DNA from: Stomoxys calcitrans
Lineage: Eukaryota > Arthropoda > Insecta > Diptera > Muscidae
Reading direction: 5' to 3'
Length of the DNA: 64,000 nucleotides
NCBI RefSeq assembly: GCF_963082655.1
Contig: NC_081553.1
Coordinates: 30,449,080-30,513,079, forward strand
Shown: positions 45,149 to 56,019 of the stretch, piece after piece
Layout of the letters: the number at the start of each line of letters is the position of its first letter
How positions within the stretch are numbered: position 1 is the first letter of the stretch
Made by a program: the position numbers and the translations under genes
The notes under the pieces: model-generated
Databases searched by the model: none
Told to the model about the DNA's origin: nothing
Seen by the model: the letters and a program-made list of their open reading frames with translations, nothing else

Positions 45149-45848
45149 TATAATTTTGCAGATAAATGGGGTATAAAAAAATTTTCCAAACTATTTTTAA
45201 TGATTTCGTATTCTTTGTATATAGAACTGACCTGATCTCATAAAGTCGGATTTTAGTTATATATAGCCGTTATATAGACCGATCTTCAGACTTAAACTCT
45301 TGAGGCAATAAATTGGTAATTTTGCATCCGATTGCGATGTAATTGGGCGCAGCAAGTTCCGGTACCACTCTTAACCTTTTTTGTAGAATATCGTTCAGAT
45401 CGGACCATATTTGGATATAGCTGTCATATAGACCGATCTCCCGAAGCCCATAAAAAGAGCATTTTTCATCCGATTTGAAACCCTTTTTGTTGAACATCGT
45501 CCAGATTGGGCCAAATTAGGCCACATAGGGAATGTGGACCAGATACTGTTTACTGTATTCTATGCAATATTCTATATCGGGAGATCGGTCTATATGGCAG
45601 CTATATTCAAATATGTATCGATCTGGACGAAATTCAACAAACAGGTTCAGAGGTCTGTCAAAACTCACTGTTTCAAATTTCATCAAAATCGGATGGAAAA
45701 TGCTCCTTTTATGGTCTTTAGACCCTAAAGCAGAAGATCGGTCTATATGGCAGCTATATCCAAGTATGGTGCGATCTGAATGATATTCAACAAAAAGGTT
45801 TAGAGAGGCAACGGAACTCACTGTGCCAAATTTCATTGAAATCGGATG

Positions 45849-46560
45849 AACAAGTAAAAGCGTGCTAAGTTCGGCCGGGTCGAATCTTATATACCCTCCA
45901 CCATGGATGGCATTTGTCAAGTTCGTTTACCGGCATCTCTTCTTAGGCAAAATAAGGATATAAGAAAAGATTTGCTCTGCTATTAGAGCGATATCAAGAT
46001 ATGGTCCGGTTTGGACCACAGTTAAATTATATGTTGGAGACCTGTGTAAAATGTCAGCCAATTCGAATAAGAATTGAGCCCTTTGGGGGCTCAAGAAGTA
46101 AAATAGAGAGATCGATTTATATGGGAGCTGTATCGGGCTATAGACCGATTCAGACCATATTAAACACGCATGTTAATGGTCATAAGAGGGTCCGTCGTAC
46201 AAAATTTCAAGCAAATCGGATAATAATTGCGACGTGTCAAAACGCTCAAGAAGTCAAGACCCAAGATAGGTTTATATGGCAGCTATATCAGGTTATGTAC
46301 CGATTTGAACCATACTTAGCACAGTTGTTGGATATCATAACTAAACACGTCGTGCAAAATTTCATTCCAATCGGATATGAATTGCGCACTCTAGAGACTC
46401 AGGAAGTCAAGTCCCAATATCGGTTTATATGGCAGCTATATCAAAATATGGACCGATATGGCCCATTTACAATACCAACTGACCTACACTAACAAGAAGT
46501 ATTTGTGCAAAATTTCAAGCGGCTAGCTTTACTCCTTCGGAAGTTAGCGTGCTTTCGTTA
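45849..46560 (-). mobile_element. HINE-B element, 5' truncated
   Basis: Starts AACAAGTAAAAGCGTGCTAA, palindrome with one change (TTCGGCCGGGTCGAA), TATATACCCTCCACCATGG, then B modules to 'gaagttagcgtgctttcg' at ~46558. The microsatellite and TATACCC end are replaced by unrelated sequence. Confidence 0.8.
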
Positions 46561-46599
46561 TGTTATGGCCTCAATACTACATATCGGGAGATCGGCTGG

Positions 46600-47078
46600 T
46601 AGGGGTAGCTATATTTTTTTACACCCAAGATATCTGCAAAAATATTAATACCCAGCTTTTGGGTATAAATGGGTTAATACCCGGGTATTTACCCAATTTA
46701 CCGGGTAAATACCTTTTGGGTATTTACTCATCGCCCATCTCTAGCTATGCCATTGGAGTTGTACAGTTATGAACCGATAGGGGCCATACTAGGTTTGGCT
46801 GTTGGAGACCAAATTGGAATTCATTGTGCAAAATTTCAGCCAAATCAGATAAGGATTGCGCCTTATTGTGGCTCAAGAAATAAAATCGGAGGATCTGTTA
46901 ATATGGGAGCTATATTAGTTTACAGACGGATTCGAACCACATTTAACACATATGTTTAGGGTCTTAGAAAAAGTTGTTGTGTAAAATTTCAGTCAATTTG
47001 GATAAGAATTGCGTCATCTAGAGGCTCAGGAAATATCATCTGGCAGTCGGTTTATATGGGAACTGTATTAGGCTTTAC
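46600..47078 (-). repeat. GGGTAAATACCC repeat (reverse) followed by HINE-B modules
   Basis: 46612-46743 is the inverted counterpart of 25647-25780, ending 'catcgcccatctcta'. From 46745 B-type modules continue ('cagccaaatcagataaggat', 'tgtaaaatttcagtcaattt') to ~47078, so the MITE-like repeat probably inserted into a HINE-B. Confidence 0.6.
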
Positions 47079-47352
47079 TCCGCTGCATGAGAGGCTGGCC
47101 ACAATCTGCATAAAAGCCAAATTCTTCAACATAAGCCCTATTTGTGCCCATATCCCGGCGGAAGACAAGGACGGCAGACCAAGGATATTTTCTACGAGCT
47201 CCTGGAGAGAGAATATGACCGCTGCCCTGCCCATGATATTAAAATCGTTCTTTGATATTTTAATGCGAAGATGGGTAAGCAAGACATCTTTGGTACAACA
47301 GTCTGAAAGTTTTGGGCTGAGGCTGACGGTAGTTAGTAGCACCAGACTTCAA
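47079..47352 (+). pseudogene. LINE endonuclease fragment, plus strand
   Basis: FTPLHERLATICIKAKFFNI, SPICAHIPAEDKD, then in another frame an IKIVL-FNAKMGKQDIFG-like stretch. It matches the endonuclease of the minus-strand LINE at 36825-37337 (RFTPVDERLATIRKKSKFFN). One frameshift and a stop in the FNAK region make it non-functional. Confidence 0.8.
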
Positions 47353-47355
47353 TAT

Positions 47356-48474
47356 AACAAGTAAAAAGGCGTTAAGTTTGGTCGGGCCGAACTTTGGATA
47401 CCCACCACCTCGGGTACATATTTAAACCACCTCTTATCAAAATTTGGTGAAAATTGCATACCTTGTGTCCCATAGCAGTTATATCGAAATATGTTCCAAT
47501 TTGGACCAAATACTAATAAGTACAGTGCTATATCAAAAAATAAACCGATCTGAACCATATACCACACGGATGTCGAAAAGCCTATCATAAGTCACTGTGT
47601 AAAGTTTCAGTGAAATCGGTATATAAATGCGCCTTTTATGGGGCCAAGACCTAAAATCAAGATATCGGTCTATATGGCAGCTATATCCAAATCTGTCCCG
47701 ATTTGGGCCAAGTTGCAGAAAAATGTCGAATAGCCTAACCCAAAGCACTGTCCCAAATTTCGGCGAAATCGGACAATAAATGCGCCCTTTATGAGCCAAA
47801 ACCCTAAATCGAGAGATCAAACTATATGGCAGCTATATTCAAATCTTGACCGATCTGGGCCAATTTGAAGAAGGACGTCAAAGAGCCTAATTAAACTCAC
47901 TGTCTCAAATTTCAGCGACATCGGACAATAAATGCGCCTTTTATGGGCCCAAAACCTTAAATCGAGAAATCGGTCTATAAGGCAGTTCTATTTAAATCTG
48001 GACCGATCTAGGCCAAATTGAAGAAGGACGTCGAAGAGCCTAACCAAACTCAATGTCTCAAATTTCAGCGACATCGGACAATAAATGCGCCTTTTATGGC
48101 CCCAAAACCTAAAACCGAGATATCGGTCTATATGGCAGCTATTTCCAAATCTGGACCAATCAGGGCCAAATTGAAGAAAGATGTCGAAGGGCCTAAAACA
48201 ACTCAATGTCCCAAATTTCAGCAAAATCGGATAATAAATGTGGCTTTTATGGGCCTAAGACCCTAAATCGGAGGACCGGTCTATACGGCAGCTATATCCA
48301 AATCCGGACCGATCTGAGCCAAATTGACGAAGGATGTTGAAGGATCTAACAAAACTCACTGTTTCAAATTTCATCAAAATCGAATAACAAATGTGGCTTT
48401 TATGGGTCTAAGACCCTAAATCGGAGGATCGGTCTATATGGCAGCTATTACCAAATCTGAACCGATCTGGGTCG
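47356..48474 (-). mobile_element. HINE-A element, truncated
   Basis: AACAAGTAAAAAGGCGTTAA start, palindrome slightly changed (GTTTGGTCGGGCCGAAC), GGATACCCACCACCTCGGG, then about six A modules. It ends abruptly at ~48474 where LINE sequence begins. Confidence 0.82.
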
Positions 48475-48640
48475 AACGCCCATGTAACACTTTGGAACAG
48501 CGAAACGGTTGGTAGGACGAAGAAAATCATATGGGGAGATCCGGAATGTGTGAAAACGAGGATACTGAAAGTAAGTTTAAAGGAGGACAGAATTTCCCTC
48601 GGAATTATAACGGGTCACGTAGGACTAGGAGCTCATGAAT
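48475..48640 (+). pseudogene. short LINE fragment
   Basis: 'ggaacagcgaaacggttggt', 'tatggggagatccggaatgt' and 'ataacgggtcacgtaggact' match the region at 51090-51230 ('gaaacagcgtaacggtcggt', 'tatggggagattcggatcga', 'ataacgggacccataggact'). A second, more decayed piece of the same LINE C-terminal region. Confidence 0.65.
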
Positions 48641-48654
48641 GTGGTACTACTTAG

Positions 48655-49466
48655 GTTTTGGACATTCAACAATTGTGTTATGCATGGTCCAAATGGTCAT
48701 AAAACTGATATAGCTGCCATATAAACACATTTTCCGATCCACTTCTTATCCAATTTGGCTGAAAAATGGCACATGTCGTTATGAAATGACTTCCAATAAC
48801 TGTGCGAAGTATGGTCTAAGTGACTCTATAATTTGATATAGCTGCGACATAAACCATTCTCCCTATTGGACTTCTTGAGCCTTTAGAGGGCGCACTTGTT
48901 ATTCAATTTAGATAAGACATCTGAAATTTTACAGATGTCGTTTTGGTATGACTGTGCCAAGAATGATCAAATACGATTCATAATCTGATAAATATAGCTG
49001 CCATGCCATATAAACCAATTTCCCAATTTGACTTCCTGGGCCTCTGCAAATGCAAAATTTGTCCATAAACATTCCACTAAGGAACAGGGGCAAACTTCTC
49101 ACATTTCAAAGAGTGCAGTCCGATTCAAGATTAAGCTTTTTATAGCTGAGTCCGATCGGCGTGCCGCAGTGCGATATCTCATTTGAGAGAAGTTTTACAT
49201 GGCAAAGTACCTCACAAATGTTGCCAGCAATACCCTGGCCCTCAGAAGGAGGAAATTATTGAATATTATTTGCTTTAAATTTTGAAGGTGGTATTTTTTC
49301 TATGACTTTCAACAGCCATGACAAGTACCGTACTTGACGGTCGATAACTTCATATAGCTCATATACACATATTTGAAAAAGTCATTCAAAGAACTTGATA
49401 AATGCGACCCATGGTGGAGGGTACATACGACTTGGCCCGGCTGAACTTAGCACTCTTTCACTTGTT
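48655..49466 (+). mobile_element. degenerate HINE-B with SINE insertion
   Basis: Forward B modules ('gatatagctgccatataaac', 'acttccaataactgtgcga'), a SINE at 49034-49247, then the 3' end: 'catggtggagggtacatac', decayed palindrome 'ggcccggctgaacttagc' and TTTCACTTGTT ending 49466. Confidence 0.65.
49034..49247 (-). mobile_element. tRNA-derived SINE, head missing
   Basis: Tail-to-body in reverse ('tccataaacattccactaag', 'aggggcaaacttctcacatt', 'gtgccgcagtgcgatatctc', 'catggcaaagtacctcacaa'), lost before the tRNA-like head. Confidence 0.75.
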
Positions 49467-50165
49467 AATAGTGGAGTAGTTTCTACCTGTCAAATGTCAA
49501 AGAATAAAGGCTTCAAAAGTGGCAGCAACCGAGTTATTTTGAAATTTAAAATGAGTGACCACGGTGGCGTATGACGTACGCCATATGCGGCCATAATTAT
49601 CGAAAAGTAGTCATACGCACCCATGGCTACATTAAAAGAAAATATTTAAAATGTTTGGCGCTGTCTAAGAGGTTCTTGCCAAATCATGGGTATTACGAAA
49701 AAAGGCATCGCTTCTTCCATTCGACCAAATCCTTGGATATATCATACGCTGCCAACATATCAAATGAGGAACGTTTGGCTTGTCTTGATGATGAACACTA
49801 TTCACTATTTCAAAATACAGCAGAGACAGTCAATGTTAAAGTTACAAACGGTGTTCTAAGAATAAGAAAATCGATGTTTTCTTAAATTCTGGTATCCGAT
49901 AATAATGCCGACAAGGACACCTGACGACTATATAGCTGTTGGCAAAATCGAAATTTACTATAAATTCTAAGAATTTTTGCCCAAAAAACAGGGTTTTGTC
50001 GTTAAAATCCGGAAGCCCGATTTTGAATTTAGACAATGGATGGGCAACAACACACAACCGCAGATAAATTCCTATGCGGGCATGGGAAGAACGAGCAGAA
50101 GCACAAGGATTGTGTAGGCAAATCATGTGCCTTCGTTTGGTTGGATTACCAGCGAAATCTTTGTA
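49467..50165. other. unique intergenic sequence with one unassigned ORF
   Basis: A 104-codon plus-strand open frame (49571-49885; MTYAICGHNYRKVVIRTHGY at the start, RFFHSTKSLDISYAA inside) has complex, non-repeat composition and several Cys/His and Arg/Lys residues. I recognise no family, see no intron signals, and downstream the frame is lost. It could be a decayed retrocopy, part of an unknown transposon, or chance. Confidence 0.3.
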
Positions 50166-50402
50166 TAGGGTTGCCCAAAAAGTAATTGCGGATTTTTCAT
50201 ATAGTCGGCGTTGACAAATTTTTTCACAGTTTGTGACTCTGTGATTGCATTCTTTCTTCTGTCAGTTATCAGCTGTTACTTTTAGCTTGCTTTAGAAAAA
50301 AAGTGTAAAAAAAGTATATTTGATTAAAGTTCATTCTAAGTTTTACTAAAAATGCATTTACTTTCTTTTAAAAAATCCGCAATTACTTTTTGGGCAACCC
50401 AA
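50166..50402 (+). mobile_element. mariner MITE (237 bp)
   Basis: The left end has one change (TAGGGTTGCCC); the right end GGGCAACCCAA is intact. TA at 50164-50165 and 50403-50404. Same structure as the other four short copies. Confidence 0.9.
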
Positions 50403-50404
50403 TA

Positions 50405-50620
50405 TTTAAGCCTATAGTCGACACGCTGATGATGCGTATGTATCAGTTCGTCTGCGCAATCTAGAGAAAAATGCTGTCTTTTCTCTATATTGCCCAATGA
50501 TTAGAAACTAAGCAATAGGTCTCCTAACTAAGGAATAGGTCTCCTTTCCATTTCATAAAAAATACTTATTGCGGTACTTCATGAAAGATTAAATTATACA
50601 GAACTGATTCGTTTCCCGAG
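50405..50620 (+). pseudogene. LINE reverse-transcriptase fragment, plus strand
   Basis: 'atgcgtatgtatcagttcgt' and 'ctgcgcaatctagag', then 'cccaatgattagaaac' and 'taggtctcctttccat', match in order the reverse complement of 35850-35985 in the larger LINE (between linker and first RT motif). Multiple stops. Confidence 0.65.
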
Positions 50621-50849
50621 TTCGCATAACGCAAAAACTTGCTTTACGAATATTTTCTTACCGGATAGAAATTTGATTAAGGTGTGCATTCAAACTCTTA
50701 ACTAACAAGGTTTGCAAAAAAAAAGCCAATGAAAAATCTCTCGTTACGCGTTTTCGTAAACTGGAACAGGCCTGATAATGTAAATGAGACAATGAGAGTG
50801 AGAGCATCTTTACGTACAGTAAACTGGCCATTTGGGCAATAAAAACCCC

Positions 50850-51348
50850 GACGGTAAGTTCATAAACAGTCCTGCAATGTTAGAAGGAGATTAAAGCTTT
50901 CTTTGAGGATAATACGATGCGCATTGTTTGGGTGACGAGCCATAGCGGAGTATAGGGAAATGAAAATGCAGGACGATTTGGCAGTGAAGGCCAGAGGACA
51001 GCGGTCATTAATCTTGGCTAACCCGAAACCTTTCGGGTCGAGGCAATCCAAATAAAGGAGGTGAGCGACGAATGCGCATGCAACCCTGTGAAACAGCGTA
51101 ACGGTCGGTAGGATGGCGAAAATCTTATGGGGAGATTCGGATCGAGAGATGACGTCGCTATTACTGAAAGGAAGTAAGAAGGAGGCCAGTATAGCTTTCG
51201 GTTTCATAACGGGACCCATAGGACTACGAGCTTACTTATGTAAAATCGGTGCGGCAAGTAATAACATGTGTAGGGCATGCGGGGAAGATGATGAGACGCT
51301 GGAGCATTTCCTATGTCATTGCCCGGCTTTCGTGGCTAACAGACAGTG
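50850..51348 (+). pseudogene. LINE RNase H / C-terminal fragment, plus strand
   Basis: Frame 1 around 50915-51100 gives RIVWVTSHSGV then GNENAG, an RNase H-like H-S-G-x-x-GNE-x-A motif, followed by EAIQIKEVSDECACN. After a frameshift near 51110 the frame 51113-51349 has GFITGPIGLRAYLCKIG and CRACGEDDETLEHFLCHCPA (C-x2-C-x8-H-x4-C). RNase H plus this Cys/His tail fits LOA/I/Jockey-group LINEs. It joins a HINE-A at ~51345. Confidence 0.75.
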
Positions 51349-54105
51349 AGTTGTGTTAGGCCACTCGACATTTTTCTGCAATTAGGCTAAGATTTGGATA
51401 AAGCTGCCACCCAGACCGATCCTCCAATTTAAGGTTTTGGGTCCAAAAAAGGTGCATAGACCGATCCTCCCATTTAAGGTCTTGGACATATAAAAGGTTC
51501 ATTTGTTGTCTGATTTTGCCAAAATTTGGGACAGTGAGTTGGGTTAGGCCCTTAGACATCTTTATTCAATTTGAATCAGATCGGCTCAGATTTGGATATA
51601 GCTGCCATATAGAACGATATCTCGATTTAAGGCTTTGGGTCCATAAAAGGCGCATTTATTGACCGATGTCGACGAAATTTCGGACAGTGAGTTGTGTAAT
51701 GACCTTCGACATTCTTCTTCATTTTGAACCAGATCGGTCCAGATTTGGATATAGCTGCCATATAGACCGATCTCAAGATTAAACGTTTTGGGCCCATAAA
51801 AGGCGCATTTATTGTCCAATGTCGCCGAAACTTGGGCCCTTCGGCATTCTTATTCAATTTATGTCAGATCCGTCCAGATTTGGATATAGCTGCCATATAG
51901 ACCGATCCGCCGATTTAAGGTTTTGGGACCAGAAAGGCGCATTTATAGTCCGATGTCGACGAAATTTCGGACAGTGAGTGGTGTTAGGACCTTCGACATC
52001 CTTCTTCAAATTGGCCCAGATCGGTCCAGATTTGAATATAGCTGCCATATAGACCGATCTCAATATTAAAGGTTTTGGGCCCATAAAAGGCTCATTTATT
52101 GTCCAATGTCGACGAAATTTCGGACAGTGAATTGTGTTATGCTTTTCGATATCTTTCTGATATTTGAACCAGATCGGTCCAGATTTGGATATAGCTGCTA
52201 TATAGACCTATCTCTCGATTTAATGTTGTGGGGCCATAAAAGGCGCATTTATTGTCCGATTTCGGCGCAACTTGGGACAATGAGTTATGTTAAGCCCCTT
52301 GACATATATATGCAATTTGGCCTAGATCGATCAAGATTTGCATATAGCTGCCATAAAGACCGATCTCACGATTTAAGGTTTTGGGCCCATAAAGGCGCAT
52401 TTATTGAACGACTTGTCCGATGTCGGCGAAATTTCGGATAGTGAGTTGTGTTAGGACCTTCGACATCCCTCTTCAATTTGAACCAGATCGGTCCAGATTT
52501 GGATAAAGCTGCTATATAGACCGATCTCTCAATTTAATGTTGTGGGGCCATAAAAGGCGCATTTATTGTCCGATTTCGGCGCAACTTGGGACAGTGAGTT
52601 AAGTTAAGCCCCTCGACATAATTATGCAATTTGGGCTAGATCGATCAAGATTTGCATATAGCTGCCATAAAGACCAATCTCTAGATTTAAGGTTTTGAGC
52701 CCATAACGGCGCATTTAATGTCCGATGTCCACGAAATTTGGGGCAGTGAGTTGTGCTAGGCCCTTAGACATGCTTCTTCAATTTGGCCCAGATTGGTCCA
52801 GATTCGAATATAGCTGCCATATAGACCGATCTCTCCATTTAAGGTTTTGGAGCCATAAAAGTCTCATTTATTGTCCAATGTCGACGAAATTTCGGACAGT
52901 GAATTGTGTTATGCTTTTCGATATCTTTCTGATATTTGAACCAGATCGGTCCAGATTTGGATATAGCTGCTATATAGACCTATCTCTCGATTTAATGTTG
53001 TGGGGCCATAAAAGGCGCATTTATTGTCCGATTTCGGCGCAACTTGGGACAATGAGTTATGTTAAGCCCCTTGACATATATATGCAATTTGGCCTAGATC
53101 GATCAAGATTTGCATATAGCTGCCATAAAGACCGATCTCACGATTTAAGGTTTTGGGCCCATAAAGGCGCATTTATTGAACGACTTGTCCGATGTCGGCG
53201 AAATTTCGGATAGTGAGTTGTGTTAGGACCTTCGACATCCCTCTTCAATTTGAACCAGATCGGTCCAGATTTGGATAAAGCTGCTATATAGACCGATCTC
53301 TCAATTTAATGTTGTGGGGCCATAAAAGGCGCATTTATTGTCCGATTTCGGCGCAACTTGGGACAGTGAGTTAAGTTAAGCCCCTCGACATAATTATGCA
53401 ATTTGGGCTAGATCGATCAAGATTTGCATATAGCTGCCATAAAGACCAATCTCTAGATTTAAGGTTTTGAGCCCATAACGGCGCATTTAATGTCCGATGT
53501 CCACGAAATTTGGGGCAGTGAGTTGTGCTAGGCCCTTAGACATGCTTCTTCAATTTGGCCCAGATTGGTCCAGATTCGAATATAGCTGCCATATAGACCG
53601 ATCTCTCCATTTAAGGTTTTGGAGCCATAAAAGTCTCATTTAATGTCCGACATAGCCGAAATTTAGGACAGTGTGTTGTGTTAGCCTCTTCGACATTTTG
53701 CTGCAACTTGGCCCAAATCGGTCAAGATTTAACTATAGCTGCCATATAGACCGATATCTCGATTTTAAGTCTTGGTCGCATAAAAGGCGGATTTATAATC
53801 CGATTTCACTGAAATTTGCCACAGTGACTTATGTTAGGCTTTTCGACATCCGTATCGTTTATGATTCAGATCGGTTTATTTTTAGATATAGCTACTTAAA
53901 AGACCAATATTTTGTAATTCAAAATTGAACAATGACTTGTACTAATTAGTATTTGGTCCAAATCAGAACATATTTCTATAAAGCTGATATGGGGCATTAT
54001 ATGCATTTTTCACCGGATTTTGACAAAAGGCGGTTTACATATATACTCGTGGTGGTGGGTATCCAAAGTTTGACCCGACCGAACTTTACGCCTTTTTACT
54101 TGTTT
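51345..54105 (+). mobile_element. HINE-A element with long module array, 5' end missing
   Basis: About fifteen A modules (2.7 kb), then the 3' region with 'cggattttgacaaaaggcgg' and 'ggtggtgggtatccaaagtt', a degraded palindrome (GACCCGACCGAAC) and CCTTTTTACTTGTT at 54105. It contains a near-identical 772-bp duplication (about 52091-52862 and 52863-53634). ORFs such as 52725-53213 are module read-through. Confidence 0.85.
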
Positions 54106-55393
54106 CCGGCTTACTTCTTGGTATTTAGAGCGCACAAGAAGCCAATTACTGGCTAAGGTGTATGTCCATAGTGGATTGGGGCGGATTAATATCCTCAACC
54201 TCTTTTCAACCTAACCTAAACGTTTGAAGCTGCTAAGAGACATATCTTAGGTTGATGTCTCTGCTAAAATTAATTCGATTTTGCAGAATGACGTCACACG
54301 CTCTTCTGTTAAATAAAGAGCAAGCCTCTTTGAATTCGGAAAAGTAGTGTAAGTAGTGTAGATGGGGGCTTTTGGTCATCCTTTCTATATTTGTCTACAT
54401 GTCTATCACTGTCAACAACGTAAATGAACAAGTGTTTAGGAAAACATTCCATCCAGTGTAAAAAAAATTACATTTTTTTTCAGTCTCACAGAAAAACAAT
54501 GAACATTCTTAAAATACACCTTCTATTGGCACAGAGCAAAGTATCATTCAGATTAACCATTCTGTATTCATTTATTTTACTGTCTTGCAGTTAAACCCAA
54601 AAGTAATTTGCAAATAAAATAATAATACACCAAAAACACCACAACAATTAAGCATTCACCAATCAAGGATGTTCTTCGCCAAAACACCATCCATGGGCCA
54701 AAGTTGAGCCGGGAAAAGTAATCCAATAATAGGAATACAAATAAATTTTTATTATTTTTATTTTTTGACATTTTCGGTGATACAGGCCTGGGATAAAGTT
54801 CTATTATTGGCAACGAAAAAAAAAAAATTATATTTTTCTTTTACGACTTTTTTTCCATAAGCTATGACCTTCGGAAAGACTTTTTCCATTGCTTGATTTT
54901 CTTTGTACATGTCCTGTTTTTCTCGGTATTCAATTTATTTCTTGGGCCACTTGTGAACACTTCATTTTGTTTATATTTCATTAATTTGTAACACTTGTTT
55001 GGGACATAAAACAAATGCTTAAGAAATGTTCCTTTTAAGGGGAAAACAAAGGCATTCCTGGAGCGCGGAGATGGGGAAGGTGGTTGCTAATATTGTCATT
55101 CGAGTTAAAATTGATCGATATGTTGTTGTTTACTAATTTCTTGCGAAGCACATATTTGTTTTCGATTTTCTTGCACTTGTACAATTGTTGCGGATGCCTT
55201 TTTACTAAACTTAGGTTAGGTTAGGTTGGATTGAAAAGAGGGTGCAGTTATTAATCTGTCCCATGCCACTATAGACATACACCTATGACAGCAATCAGAT
55301 TGTTGGGCGCTATAAAATCTTAAAAGTAACCTCGAAAAAGAAATTTTTAAGTTAGAAATTCCTTGCTACTTACAAAATCCTTAATTGTTTTCC
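54106..55393. other. intergenic sequence with an inverted repeat pair
   Basis: 54150-54230 ('ggtgtatgtccatagtgg', 'cctcttttcaacctaaccta') and the reverse strand of 55207-55290 ('ttaggttaggttaggttgg', 'tgaaaagagggtgcag') are inverted copies ~1 kb apart, which may be the ends of an unknown element. Between them is unique AT-rich sequence; no gene called. Confidence 0.45.
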
Positions 55394-55544
55394 ATGCCAC
55401 TCCCCTTAGTTGGTTCATGTCTGGTATAGTGTCCCCACCTAAGTGACATACGAAATGCTTATTGCCCGGCTATCGCGTCTAACATATACCGGCACTTAGT
55501 TGGGGACACTATACCAGACATGAACCAACTAAGGGGAGTGGCAT
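55394..55544. repeat. 44-bp perfect inverted repeat derived from a LINE
   Basis: Arms 55394-55437 and 55501-55544 are exact reverse complements (ATGCCACTCCCCTTAGTTGG ...). The loop includes 'attgcccggctatcgcgtct', which matches the CPAFVA-coding end of the LINE fragment at ~51320. Confidence 0.9.
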
Positions 55545-55659
55545 TTTATTAAACTTACTTGGCCGTGGGAAATGAAATAAAAAATTTTTAATTTAAAGAA
55601 CATTAAATAAAAAACTACAAAGGAAAATGTTGAAGATTATATAAAAATCAAGTTATATA

Positions 55660-56019
55660 TTATTATTTATGTCAGTGCAAAGTAGGATAGGAATCAGTCA
55701 TTAAACTGGTATACCCCATATTAACCGATTCACGGATTTGACTTCTTGAGCCTCAGGAAGCCTAAATTTTCATAAAATTCGGCTGAATTTTGACTCAAAG
55801 GCTTCTGCTATGAATTTCAGCGTCCGCGCCAAGTATGATCTAAATCGGTCATTATGCTGATGTAGGCTCTATATACCGATTACCCGATATGTATTACGAC
55901 CATAGCAGCCACAAAAAACTCCCGATTTGGTTGTTGTAAATTATTCAAATACAAACTGAGTTAGCGGAATCCATGGTGGTGGGTAACCAAGAAACGGCCC
56001 GGACCATCTTACCTTGTTA
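55660..56019 (+). mobile_element. decayed HINE-B 3' part
   Basis: 'ttgacttcttgagcctcagg', 'tctaaatcggtcattatgct', then 'catggtggtgggtaacca', 'aacggcccggaccatctt' and ACCTTGTT at 56019. Confidence 0.5.

Larger units (their letters stand above)
44028..45848 (-). mobile_element. HINE-B/E element carrying nested insertions
   Basis: 44028-44152 is the HINE-B palindromic end (AGTTCGTCCGGGCGGAATC, TATATACCCTCCACCATGG). It is followed by the GGGTAAATACCC repeat (44153-44225), a mariner (44226-45148), and the rest of that repeat (45149-~45235). E-type modules follow to ~45848 ('atttggatatagctgtcata', 'aaatttcatcaaaatcggat'). ORFs at 45516-45920 are modules. Confidence 0.65.

Noticed and set aside
46001..46492. 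163-codon ORF
   Set aside because: HINE-B module read-through, with the same peptide words as 7656-8190 and 61204-61695.
52725..53213. 162-codon ORF with repeated FGPDRSRF-like words
   Set aside because: HINE-A module read-through; the same words appear in many arrays in several frames and orientations. No protein family.
55211..55229. TTAGG telomeric repeat
   Set aside because: Only three to four units, inside an inverted dispersed repeat; dipteran telomeres do not use TTAGG.
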